The translations under genes and the position numbers were made by a program. This document shows, in pieces, positions 7,152 to 15,182 of a stretch of DNA of 64,000 nucleotides. The number at the start of each line of letters is the position of its first letter. The stretch's first letter is position 1. The stretch is from assembly GCF_009937955.1 (NCBI RefSeq), contig NZ_AP018439.1, positions 2,418,001-2,482,000 of the forward strand. The letters are read 5' to 3'. The notes under the pieces were generated by a model. The model saw only the letters and a program-made list of their open reading frames with translations, had not been told where the DNA came from and searched no databases. The DNA comes from Undibacterium sp. KW1 (lineage in GTDB: Bacteria; Pseudomonadota; Gammaproteobacteria; Burkholderiales; Burkholderiaceae_D).

Positions 7152-9410
7152 ATGTCGCAGCAAAAAAAATCAGGACGCCGCCGCTTCATCCTGGGTGGCT
7201 TGGGCTTGACGGGTGCATTGCTGGTGGGGTGGGGCGTCGTGCCGCCGCGCCAGCGACTGAACACCAGTACACCCTTGCCGGTATCAAATGGCGAAGTTGC
7301 CATGAATGGCTGGATCAAGATTGCGCAAGATGGCACAGTCAGTGTTGCCATGCACAGGAGCGAGATGGGGCAGGGCATACACACTGCCTTGCAAATGTTG
7401 GTAGCCGAAGAGCTGGATGTGCCCATGAGCATGGTCAGGCCCATGTATGTGCCCGCTGACAAAATCTATGGAAACATGGCCGCATTGGCTGATGGCCTGC
7501 CTTTTCACCCGGATGATCACGGTAGCCTCAAGCGCACCGCGCAATGGGTGACGCTCAAGTTTGCCCGCGAACTGGGTTTGCAAATGACCGGCGGCTCTTC
7601 CAGCGTCAAAGATGCCTGGCAACCTATGCGTGAAGCGGGTGCTACGGCCCGCGCCATGCTTATTGCCGCAGCAGCAAAAAAATGGAATGTGGCTGCGACA
7701 GAATGTACAACCAAGGATGGCGTGGTCAGCCATTCAACCGGCAAGCACGCCAGCTATGCTGAGCTGGCTGCCGATGCTGTCAACAGCAAACCTGGCGAGA
7801 TACAACTCAAGCGTCCGCAAGATTTCAAAATCATAGGCCAGCCGCAGCTGCGTACTGATGCCGTCCCCAAAGGCGATGGCAGCGCCCAGTTTGGTATTGA
7901 TGCGCGACCAGAAGGCATGGTGTATGCCGCCATCAAACAAAGCCCGACCATAGGTGGTCGCATCAAGTCTTTTGATGCCGCTGCAGTCAAGTCCATGCCC
8001 GGCGTTATGCAGGTCATTGATTTTTCCATGGAAGGGGCGGTTGCAGGTGTTGCCGTGGTGGCTCAGTCTTATTGGCAAGCCAGACAGGCACTGGATAAAT
8101 TGCCCATCACTTGGGATGCGGGTGAGAATGCGCAACTCTCTACAGAAAGTATTTTTAAGGACTTTGCCAGTAAACTCGATAGTGAATCTGGTTTTGCCTA
8201 TCACAACACCGGAGATGTCGAAGAAACCTTGGCTGGCAAGGGCGTAACAAAAACCGTGGAGGCAGAATATCGTGCGCCGTTTCTTGCACATGCAGCGATG
8301 GAGCCTATCAATTGCACCGCACAGCTCAAGGATGGCAAGCTGCAAATTTGGGTTTCTACTCAAGTACCTGGCGTGGCAGCAGATGTAGCTGCTAAAGTCA
8401 CCAAGCTTAAATCTGAAGATGTCACTCTGCACATGGCCTATCTGGGTGGTGGTTTTGGCCGCAGGCTGGAAGTAGATATGGTCGCGCAAGCCGCGCGTGT
8501 TGCCTTGGAATCCAGGGGTGCTCCGGTCAAGCTGATCTGGAGCCGGGAAGAAGATACTACGCACGACATGTATCGCCCGGCCGCCCTGGCACGCTTCAGG
8601 GCAGGGCTGGATAGTGCGGGCAAATTGCTGGCTTATGACAACAAGTCCGTGTCGGGTTCAATTACCCATCAGGTATTGGCGCGCACCTTTGGTTTGATGG
8701 GGGCAGGTCCTGATAAAACCACGGCAGAAGGTGAATTTGACATGCCGTACGAAATCCCGCATCAGCGTATCCGGCATGTCATTGCTCCAAGCCCGGTGGC
8801 GCTGGGTTTCTGGCGCTCAGTAGGCCATTCACACAATGCCTTTTTTAAAGAGAGTTTTATCGATGAACTTGCCCACGCAGCCAAGCAGGATAGCCTGATA
8901 TTTCGCCGTGGTTTGTTGAAAGAGCATCCACGTCACCTTGCCGTGTTGGATGCCGCAGTACAAAAAGCAGGCAAGCCAGCAGAGGGTAGAGCGCATGGCC
9001 TGGCATTGCATGAATCCTTTGGCAGTATAGTCGCCCAGATAGCTGAGGTCTCGGTGCAGGGTGGCCAAATCCGGGTGCACAAGGTCACTTGTGCTGTGGA
9101 TTGCGGTATCGCGGTTAATCCCAATATCATTGCCCAGCAAATGGAGTCTGCCGTGGTATTTGGTCTCAGTGCCGCCCTGTATGGCGAGATCACGATCAAG
9201 GACGGCAAGGTCATGCAGAGTAACTTCAACGACTATCAGGTCTTGCGCATCAATGAGGCACCAGAAGTCGAAACTGTCATCATCAAGAGTGCAGAGCCTC
9301 CGCAGGGAATAGGTGAGCCAGGGGTTCCGCCAATTGCCCCGGCCGTTGCCAATGCGGTATTTATACTAACGGGCAAACGTCTGCGTAGTCTGCCGCTGAA
9401 ATTGAGTTGA
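7152..9410 (+). CDS. Xanthine dehydrogenase family molybdopterin-binding subunit (IorB-like)
   Basis: Large subunit of a molybdenum hydroxylase of the isoquinoline 1-oxidoreductase beta (IorB) / aldehyde dehydrogenase type, 752 residues. A Tat-like N-terminus (GRRRFILGG then a hydrophobic segment to about residue 33) implies export to or anchoring at the periplasmic side. Key motifs are MHRSEMGQGIHTALQML, AYLGGGFGRRLEVD (cofactor contact) and IGEPGVPPIAPAVANAV, with the catalytic Glu in GEPG near the C-terminus. The usual small [2Fe-2S] subunit gene (IorA) is not next to it, nor is a cytochrome c partner, so electrons must go to a partner elsewhere. Substrate unknown; an N-heterocycle or aldehyde is only an inference from the family. 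Confidence 0.88.
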   Translation: MSQQKKSGRRRFILGGLGLTGALLVGWGVVPPRQRLNTSTPLPVSNGEVAMNGWIKIAQDGTVSVAMHRSEMGQGIHTALQMLVAEELDVPMSMVRPMYVPADKIYGNMAALADGLPFHPDDHGSLKRTAQWVTLKFARELGLQMTGGSSSVKDAWQPMREAGATARAMLIAAAAKKWNVAATECTTKDGVVSHSTGKHASYAELAADAVNSKPGEIQLKRPQDFKIIGQPQLRTDAVPKGDGSAQFGIDARPEGMVYAAIKQSPTIGGRIKSFDAAAVKSMPGVMQVIDFSMEGAVAGVAVVAQSYWQARQALDKLPITWDAGENAQLSTESIFKDFASKLDSESGFAYHNTGDVEETLAGKGVTKTVEAEYRAPFLAHAAMEPINCTAQLKDGKLQIWVSTQVPGVAADVAAKVTKLKSEDVTLHMAYLGGGFGRRLEVDMVAQAARVALESRGAPVKLIWSREEDTTHDMYRPAALARFRAGLDSAGKLLAYDNKSVSGSITHQVLARTFGLMGAGPDKTTAEGEFDMPYEIPHQRIRHVIAPSPVALGFWRSVGHSHNAFFKESFIDELAHAAKQDSLIFRRGLLKEHPRHLAVLDAAVQKAGKPAEGRAHGLALHESFGSIVAQIAEVSVQGGQIRVHKVTCAVDCGIAVNPNIIAQQMESAVVFGLSAALYGEITIKDGKVMQSNFNDYQVLRINEAPEVETVIIKSAEPPQGIGEPGVPPIAPAVANAVFILTGKRLRSLPLKLS

Positions 9411-9412
9411 CA

Positions 9413-9430
9413 CATACTGGTGGTAGTATG
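9413..9430. repeat. Inverted repeat CATACT-N6-AGTATG after the IorB-like gene
   Basis: Perfect 6-bp arms around a 6-base spacer, starting 3 bases after the stop codon. There is no T run on either strand, so it does not look like an intrinsic terminator. It could be a small operator or a chance palindrome at the head of the AT-rich region before gspG. The remainder of the gap to 9629 is AT-rich and should hold the gsp promoter, but no convincing -35/-10 pair was found. Confidence 0.35.
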
Positions 9431-9629
9431 AGGTGCAATTCAACAGAATTCATACATATTAATTTCCAATTTTGTGTTTAAATATTGTCTTCAAGGCATT
9501 TTTTGTTACTATTCGATACAGAAAGTGGCCCCAGGGATAATCTCAGGATTTATACTGCGTCAGCGTGCAGCTAGTATGTACGCCACGCATTTTTTTATTT
9601 TTAGAGTTTTTATTTTTTAGAATTACGCC

Positions 9630-10100
9630 ATGCTTAATTTTTCAGTTCCTTCAGTTTCATTACGTGCAGGCAAGGCCAGGAATTCCCAGCGCGGTTTTAC
9701 CCTGATCGAGATCATGGTGGTTGTGACCATCATCGCCATTTTGGGCGCATTCATGGTGCCTAGGCTGACGGGTTTTACCCATGAAGCCAGGGTGACTGCA
9801 GCCAAGCAGGATATTTCCACCATCATGGGTGCACTGAAGATGTACAAATTGCATAACCAGCGCTACCCGACTACGGAGCAGGGTTTGCAGGCACTGATAG
9901 AAAAACCAACGTCTGGCCCTGCAGCAAATGCATGGCAGACGGGTGGCTATATAGAAAAACTGCGCAATGACCCATGGGGCAAGCCATATCAATATCTTTC
10001 GCCTGGTATCAGAGGTGATGTTGATGTATTTTCTCTGGGTGCTGATGGCCAGCCCGGCGGCAGCGGAGAAGATGCCGATATAGGCTCCTGGGACTTATAA
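9630..10100 (+). CDS. gspG: Type II secretion major pseudopilin GspG
   Basis: Main subunit of the T2SS pseudopilus in the periplasm. A prepilin signal with cleavage at RG/FTLIEIMVVV (Phe+1, Glu+5) lies about 22 residues from the start, followed by the hydrophobic helix. The C-terminal part shows the GspG hallmarks: RYPTTEQGLQAL, NDPWGKPYQY and the calcium-loop region FSLGADGQPGGSGEDADIGS. 156 residues, somewhat longer than usual because of the N-terminal leader. First gene of an operon running gspGHIJKLMN-DEF-C; the GspO/PilD peptidase that would process it is not in the window. The 219-base gap upstream presumably holds the promoter. Confidence 0.96.
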   Translation: MLNFSVPSVSLRAGKARNSQRGFTLIEIMVVVTIIAILGAFMVPRLTGFTHEARVTAAKQDISTIMGALKMYKLHNQRYPTTEQGLQALIEKPTSGPAANAWQTGGYIEKLRNDPWGKPYQYLSPGIRGDVDVFSLGADGQPGGSGEDADIGSWDL

Positions 10101-10109
10101 GAAACAAAC

Positions 10110-10574
10110 ATGAAGATGAAGCATGGGCAGCAAGGTTTTACCTTGCTGGAGTTATTGGTGGTGTTAGTCATTTTTGGCCTCATTCTGGGGGCCATCAGTA
10201 TTAACGCCATGCCGGGCGAGCAGCAACGCCTGGAAAATGACGCCAAGCGTATTTCCCTGCTTTTGCAACTTGCCCGTGATGAAGCGATCGTGCGCAATTT
10301 GCCGGTGGCTTTTGAGGTGGATCAGAATGGTTATCGCTTTCTGGTCAGGGAAGACAGAATCTGGTCTCCTATCAAGGACGACATGCTGCGCGAACGGTTT
10401 TTTCAAACTGCGCCAGTGGAATTATCCATGCAGCCCCAAGCGGCAGACAGCTCGGTGATCAGGATACTGTTTGGCCGTGAACCCGTCGATAAACCCTTTG
10501 TGCTCACCATCAAGTCCAATGACAAACATGTCAGTGTACGGGCCGACGGTATAGGTCATTTTTCAGTGGAATAA
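10110..10574 (+). CDS. gspH: Type II secretion minor pseudopilin GspH
   Basis: Minor pseudopilin that sits below the GspI-J-K tip complex. The 154-residue product has a short basic leader and the cleavage motif QG/FTLLELLVVLVIFG with Glu+5. The rest is a divergent beta-rich domain with the family feature LLQLARDEAIVRNLPVAFEV. GspH proteins are poorly conserved, so the assignment leans on position between gspG and gspI and on the prepilin motif. It starts 9 bases after gspG and ends one base before the gspI start codon, indicating coupled translation. Confidence 0.92.
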   Translation: MKMKHGQQGFTLLELLVVLVIFGLILGAISINAMPGEQQRLENDAKRISLLLQLARDEAIVRNLPVAFEVDQNGYRFLVREDRIWSPIKDDMLRERFFQTAPVELSMQPQAADSSVIRILFGREPVDKPFVLTIKSNDKHVSVRADGIGHFSVE

Positions 10575-10575
10575 G

Positions 10576-10962
10576 ATGCATAAGATGCCGCGCTTGCGCT
10601 CACAATCTGGATTTACCTTGCTGGAAGTACTGGTGGCACTGGTCATCGTCGGTACTGCCCTGGGTGCGAGCTTGCGTGCAGTGGGTAGCCTGACGCAAAA
10701 CAGCAGCAGCTTGCGCGCTTCCATGATGGCGACCTGGTCGGCTGAGAACCGTTTGGCACAAATACGTCTGGCGCATGAGTGGCCCGCCTTTGGTGAACGT
10801 ACCTTTGCCTGCCCGCAAGGCGACTTGCACCTGATGTGCGAAGAGCATGTCATTGCCACTCCCAATCCTTCTTTCAGAAGAGTTGAAGTGTTTGTGTATG
10901 AAGCAGACAGCCCTGAGCGCCGCATCATCAAGCTGACGCAGGTGGTGCCGAATGCACTTTAA
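10576..10962 (+). CDS. gspI: Type II secretion minor pseudopilin GspI
   Basis: Initiates the pseudopilus tip with GspJ and GspK. 128 residues, family-typical. Prepilin motif SG/FTLLEVLVALVIVGTALGA with Glu+5, followed by the conserved WSAENRLAQIRL segment found in GspI. The gene overlaps the start of gspJ by 11 bases, a strong sign of translational coupling. Membrane-anchored before processing, periplasmic afterwards. Confidence 0.94.
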   Translation: MHKMPRLRSQSGFTLLEVLVALVIVGTALGASLRAVGSLTQNSSSLRASMMATWSAENRLAQIRLAHEWPAFGERTFACPQGDLHLMCEEHVIATPNPSFRRVEVFVYEADSPERRIIKLTQVVPNAL

Positions 10963-11632
10963 ATGTAAACCATACCGGAAAGACCGTACAGCCAATTTGC
11001 CACAGTCCGGTTTTACCCTCATAGAGCTCTTGGTAGCGATTACCATATTGGCGATTATTGCCGTGCTCGGCTGGCGTGGCCTCGATAGTATTGTCCGCGC
11101 CCGGACCGTGCTGGCCGAGGAAATGGAGCAGACACGCGGCATACAACTGGCGTTTGCCCAATTGGAGAATGATTGCGCCCATATTGTCGATGCCAGTAAT
11201 TTGCCGGGTCGCGAAGTTTTCAGCGCCCAAGGGCCGAGATTGGCATTGGTGCGCACTGTATTTGAAGAGAATCAACCCACCCGCTTGCAAGTTGTCGTCT
11301 ACAGCGTGCGTGGTGGCGTACTTGGCAGGCGCGAAATGCTGCCCACCCGTGAACTGGCAGTGCTGGAGCATGATTGGCAAAATGCCATGTCTGATGCCGA
11401 GACTACGCCCTCGATCGGCTTGCAGACCCAGGTGACAGGGTTTGAAATGCGCACTTGGAAAGAAGGTGAAAATGGCTGGCGTGCCGGTGGCAGCGAAGCT
11501 GGTGCGAATCCCACGCCAGCAGCGCCAGGCATTCCAAGCAGAGCCGGTAAATTGACCGGGCTGGAAATTGCCGTGCAGCTATCGGGCCGTGAGCTGCCTG
11601 TCACCAAAGTATTCTTGCTGGGCGCGGTATGA
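10952..11632 (+). CDS. gspJ: Type II secretion minor pseudopilin GspJ
   Basis: Tip pseudopilin that binds GspI and GspK. 226 residues with an N-terminal leader and the cleavage motif SG/FTLIELLVAITILAI, then WRGLDSIVRARTVL and FAQLENDCAHI, both characteristic of GspJ (the acidic LENDC segment is strongly conserved). Starts inside the end of gspI and overlaps gspK by 4 bases (ATGA). A Gly/Ala/Pro-rich loop near residues 170-200 is a variable insertion. Normal length for the family is about 200-230. Confidence 0.94.
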   Translation: MHFKCKPYRKDRTANLPQSGFTLIELLVAITILAIIAVLGWRGLDSIVRARTVLAEEMEQTRGIQLAFAQLENDCAHIVDASNLPGREVFSAQGPRLALVRTVFEENQPTRLQVVVYSVRGGVLGRREMLPTRELAVLEHDWQNAMSDAETTPSIGLQTQVTGFEMRTWKEGENGWRAGGSEAGANPTPAAPGIPSRAGKLTGLEIAVQLSGRELPVTKVFLLGAV

Positions 11633-12633
11633 ACTCAAAAAATACCCGCCAACAGCGTGGCGTAGCTGTGATTACTGCCTTGTTGCTGACAACCCTTGCT
11701 ATCACCATTGTTGCCAGCCTGTTCTGGCAACAGCAAGTACAGGTCAGGTCGATAGAAAACCAGCGCATGCAATTGCAAAAGAAATGGATATTGCGCGGGG
11801 CGATAGACTGGGCAAGACTGATATTGCGTGAAGACGGCAAGCAGTCTGCCAATGTCGATCACCTGGGAGAGCCATGGGCTGTCAAGCTGGCAGATACCCG
11901 CCTTGATCAATATGTGGAAAATGCCAAGACTGAAAATGAAGATAGCGATGCCACGCTGTCAGGCCAGGTCGTTGATGCGCAAGGAATGTATAACCTGAAT
12001 AATCTGGCGACAGATGGCAATGTGGATGCACGTGAGGTGGCCGTGTTCAGCCGTCTGCTGGTGAATTTGCGTTTTGATGGGCAACTCGCAGAAGCTGTTG
12101 CAGATATGGTGGCAAGGACACAAACCCGGGCGATTGCTGCGCCAGGTTCTTCTTCCGCTGAAACAGGGGCAGGAAAAAGCACCTCCGATTCCGTGCAACC
12201 TGAAGTACAATTCCTGCGCTTTACTCAAGTAGATGATTTGCTGGCAATTAATGGATTTACGCCGGAGATGGTGGAGAAGCTGAAAGGCTTTGTCACGGTG
12301 TTGCCAGGCAAGACCAGTATTAATGTCAATACGACATTTGCCGAAGTGCTGGCTGCCAGAATTGACGGACTTAGCGTGGGTGATGCTGCCGCCATGATCG
12401 CCAGTCGCGACCGTGCGTACTTTCGCACGATGGCAGAATTCAAGTCGCGCTTTGAAGACAGGCTCAAAACACTGACGGACAAGGATGTGGATGTCGCCAC
12501 CAGATACTTCATCGTCAATGGCAAGGTCAAAATGAATCGTTCGGCACTGGATGTCAGTGCATTGATAGAGCGTGCCGATAATATAGGGTCAACGGCAATG
12601 ACAACAACGGTGCTTTGGGTACGGGAAAATTAA
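11629..12633 (+). CDS. gspK: Type II secretion tip pseudopilin GspK
   Basis: The large pseudopilin capping the tip. 334 residues. The leader ends RG/VAVITALLLTTLAITIVAS; as usual for GspK, the conserved Glu at +5 is absent. The body contains VDAQGMYNLNNLA (a GspK signature) and a helical insert with helix-hairpin-helix-like stretches (LLAINGFTPEMVEKLKGFVT, VNVNTTFAEVLAARI-like segment). Overlaps gspJ by 4 bases and is followed 6 bases later by gspL. Position and motifs make the call secure. Confidence 0.94.
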   Translation: MNSKNTRQQRGVAVITALLLTTLAITIVASLFWQQQVQVRSIENQRMQLQKKWILRGAIDWARLILREDGKQSANVDHLGEPWAVKLADTRLDQYVENAKTENEDSDATLSGQVVDAQGMYNLNNLATDGNVDAREVAVFSRLLVNLRFDGQLAEAVADMVARTQTRAIAAPGSSSAETGAGKSTSDSVQPEVQFLRFTQVDDLLAINGFTPEMVEKLKGFVTVLPGKTSINVNTTFAEVLAARIDGLSVGDAAAMIASRDRAYFRTMAEFKSRFEDRLKTLTDKDVDVATRYFIVNGKVKMNRSALDVSALIERADNIGSTAMTTTVLWVREN

Positions 12634-12639
12634 ATAAAA

Positions 12640-13887
12640 ATGGCAAGCACACTGTATATCTCTTTGCCCTCCAGAGTGGCGGCACAACACAGGCCAGACT
12701 GGTCTGCGCAAGCATTGGCTTTCGCCTTGATATCGGCAGAAGGCCGCCTGCAACAGCAAGGGCATTCCAGCCTCGCCGATTTAAAAGCGCTGGCGATCAG
12801 CGCAAAACAGGTGGCTTTTATCCTGGCTGCCAGTGACACCAGTTTGCTGAAAACCAAAGTGCCACCGATGTCGGCAGCCAGGTTGAAACAGGCATTGCCG
12901 AATTTGCTCGAAGATCAGTTGATTACCGATCCTTCAGACCTGGTGCTGGTCGGTGGTGATGTGCAGGATGGAGAAGTCACTGTTGCCGTCACGGATAAAG
13001 CCTGGCTTGAAGGCTTGGCCAAACGGGTAAAAGACTGGCCGACCAGGAAATTTTCTGCCTATCCAGCACAATTGTCGCTTGCCTATGATGAGGCCAGCCA
13101 GACTGCCTCAGCCCTGATAGAAGAGAAAGATGAGGGACTGGAGCTGAGCCTGCGTGACGGTGTTCAGCATGGCCTGGGCCTGAGCCTTGAAAGTGCAGGC
13201 ATGGGCGATGCGCTTTCCATGCTGGCGCAATTGAGCAATAGCACCAAAGTTGCTGCTTATGTTCCGGCAACTGCAATCGAAGCATGTCAACTGGCATTGA
13301 AGTCAGATGGCCTGGAAGACAAGATAGAAATCTTGCCAGTAAGCTGGGTCAACCGGGTAGCGGGTATCAATACCAATACGCCCGACCTGATGACAGGCGT
13401 GGCGGCAGAACACATGGCCAGTTTTGACTGGAGCAAATGGCGCTGGCCGCTACGTTTGGCAATAGCCTTGGCGGTAGTCAATTTGCTGGCGCTGAATATT
13501 GAATGGTTCAATCTGAGGCGTGAAGAAAAAGATCAGAAGAGTGCCTTGTTGCAGGTATTCCGTAATACCTATCCAAAAGAAACCGTCATTTCTGACCCGT
13601 TGAAACAGATGCAACAAAAAATCAACATATCAAAACGGGCAGCCGGACAGTTTGCAATCAATGACTTTGCCGTGATTGCAGCGCAATTCTCGCAAGTATG
13701 GGACAGGGTCGGCGTGCCTGGTGGTGTGGCGTCCATAGAATACAAAGACAGGTCATTGTTCGTCAGAATCAAACCGAATGTGCAAGTGCCGATGGATGCC
13801 TTGCGTTCTGCACTGGGCGAGCAATCCATGAAAATCACTACCGCATCAGATGGTGCTTTGCGTGTTTCCACCGGGGGTAAAGAATAA
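12640..13887 (+). CDS. gspL: Type II secretion inner-membrane platform protein GspL
   Basis: Bitopic platform protein that recruits the ATPase GspE to the inner membrane. The cytoplasmic actin-like domain spans about residues 1-265, with PPMSAARLKQALPNLLEDQL, a typical GspL stretch. One membrane segment follows at about residues 267-287 (WRWPLRLAIALAVVNLLALN), then a periplasmic ferredoxin-like domain. 415 residues, normal. The stop codon shares a base with the gspM start (TAATG), so the partner GspM is translated in a coupled way. Confidence 0.93.
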   Translation: MASTLYISLPSRVAAQHRPDWSAQALAFALISAEGRLQQQGHSSLADLKALAISAKQVAFILAASDTSLLKTKVPPMSAARLKQALPNLLEDQLITDPSDLVLVGGDVQDGEVTVAVTDKAWLEGLAKRVKDWPTRKFSAYPAQLSLAYDEASQTASALIEEKDEGLELSLRDGVQHGLGLSLESAGMGDALSMLAQLSNSTKVAAYVPATAIEACQLALKSDGLEDKIEILPVSWVNRVAGINTNTPDLMTGVAAEHMASFDWSKWRWPLRLAIALAVVNLLALNIEWFNLRREEKDQKSALLQVFRNTYPKETVISDPLKQMQQKINISKRAAGQFAINDFAVIAAQFSQVWDRVGVPGGVASIEYKDRSLFVRIKPNVQVPMDALRSALGEQSMKITTASDGALRVSTGGKE

Positions 13888-14387
13888 TGTTCAGTGCAAT
13901 AAGAGAACAGTTCAATTTCTTTTGGCAGTCCAGGGTAGAGCGCGAGCGCAAAATGCTGATCATTTGTGCCTTGTTCATTATTGCTGCCATAGTCTATGGT
14001 TTTTTTCTTGCTCCTGCCTTGAACGGCCGCAAGCAATTGAGTATTGCATTGCCTGTCTTGAATCAGCAATTGGCAGAAATTACCGAGTTAAGCAAACAGC
14101 AGGCCGGCTTGACTGCCAATTTGTCTGAATTTGTTGCGCCTGTGAGCCGCGAGCAAATAGAGGCGGTGTTGGGGCGGCGTGGTATCAAGGTGCAAACTGT
14201 CGCAGTCAGTGATGATCTGGTACGTTTGCAAATTCCAACTGCTTCTTATGCAAGTTTGATGGAATGTCTGGTGGAAATGCAAAAAGCCTCAAGACTGACC
14301 GTGGAAGAAGCAAAGCTGGTGTCCCTGCTCGAAAGTGGTCAGGTAAGTGCGACCCTGACTTTGCGGCAGCAAAGAAGTTCTACCTGA
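13887..14387 (+). CDS. gspM: Type II secretion inner-membrane platform protein GspM
   Basis: Partner of GspL in the inner-membrane platform. 166 residues: short cytoplasmic N-terminus containing WQSRVERERKML, a membrane segment IICALFIIAAIVYGFFLAPAL (written here only in part as IICALFIIAAIVYGF), a coiled-coil-like stretch with many Gln/Leu, and a small ferredoxin-like C-terminal domain. Sequence conservation in this family is low, so the call depends on topology and the position directly after gspL with a one-base overlap. gspN starts 15 bases later. Confidence 0.9.
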   Translation: MFSAIREQFNFFWQSRVERERKMLIICALFIIAAIVYGFFLAPALNGRKQLSIALPVLNQQLAEITELSKQQAGLTANLSEFVAPVSREQIEAVLGRRGIKVQTVAVSDDLVRLQIPTASYASLMECLVEMQKASRLTVEEAKLVSLLESGQVSATLTLRQQRSST

Positions 14388-14402
14388 GGCCGGAATACAG
14401 CG

Positions 14403-15182
14403 ATGTTAATCACCCGGCGTTTGACGTGGATACTGACAGCATTGATCAGTGTCATTTTGACTGTAGTTGTGTTTTTGCCTGCCAGTTGGCTGGGCTTTGC
14501 GCTTGAAAGACAAAGCCAGGGCAGGTTGAGTCTGGGCGATGTGCAAGGCAGTTTCTGGCAAGGCTCGGCATTTGTGGGTGTGGCAGCAGGTAAAGTCGGG
14601 CCGGTGACGCCTTTGTTCCCCGGGCGGTTTCAGTGGCGAATTTCGCCTTTGCTGATGTTGGGGCAAATCAAGGTTGAGCTGGAAAATTCTGCGGCCTTGT
14701 CTGCCCCTGTCAAGATTGCAGGTAACTTCAGTCAGTGGCAAGTCAGTCCGTCGGTGTTGTTGTTGCCGCCAGAGCGGCTGGAAGGTTTGGGGGCTCCTTT
14801 GAATACCGTAGGGCCTACCGGTTTATTGCATTTGTCCTGGAATGAGTTGCTGTTTTCGCGCAAGAATGCGCAACTGAGTATGACGGGGCATATGCAACTG
14901 GAGCTGGCAGAAATGGCATCACGCCTGTCGCCTATCAAGCCTCTGGGTAGTTACCAGATGGCGTTTGATTTGCGCGGAACAGAAGCAGATATGCAGTTGT
15001 TGACGATGAAGGGCCCGATGATGCTGGCAGGAAGTGGGAAGATGACAAATGGTCGTTTCCAATTTTCTGGCAAGGCATGGGCAGAGGCAGGGCAAGAAGC
15101 AAGGCTGGCAAATTTATTGAATTTGCTTGGGCAGCGTCGTAATGACGGTGAAAAAGATGTAATTGCGTTAGAGTTCAAATGA
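14403..15182 (+). CDS. gspN: Type II secretion protein GspN
   Basis: Accessory T2SS protein, 259 residues, with an N-terminal membrane segment (about residues 10-30) and a beta-rich periplasmic part. The family signatures are PASWLGFALERQSQGRLSLG, followed by GSFWQGSA and, further on, the W-containing repeats. GspN is present only in some T2SS lineages, commonly in Burkholderiales and Xanthomonadales, and its role is not firmly known. The stop overlaps the gspD start by 4 bases (ATGA), placing it firmly in the operon. Confidence 0.9.
   Translation: MLITRRLTWILTALISVILTVVVFLPASWLGFALERQSQGRLSLGDVQGSFWQGSAFVGVAAGKVGPVTPLFPGRFQWRISPLLMLGQIKVELENSAALSAPVKIAGNFSQWQVSPSVLLLPPERLEGLGAPLNTVGPTGLLHLSWNELLFSRKNAQLSMTGHMQLELAEMASRLSPIKPLGSYQMAFDLRGTEADMQLLTMKGPMMLAGSGKMTNGRFQFSGKAWAEAGQEARLANLLNLLGQRRNDGEKDVIALEFK

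Noticed and set aside
7734..8564. 276-codon minus-strand ORF opposite the IorB-like gene
   Set aside because: Shadow frame of a conserved gene; no family features.
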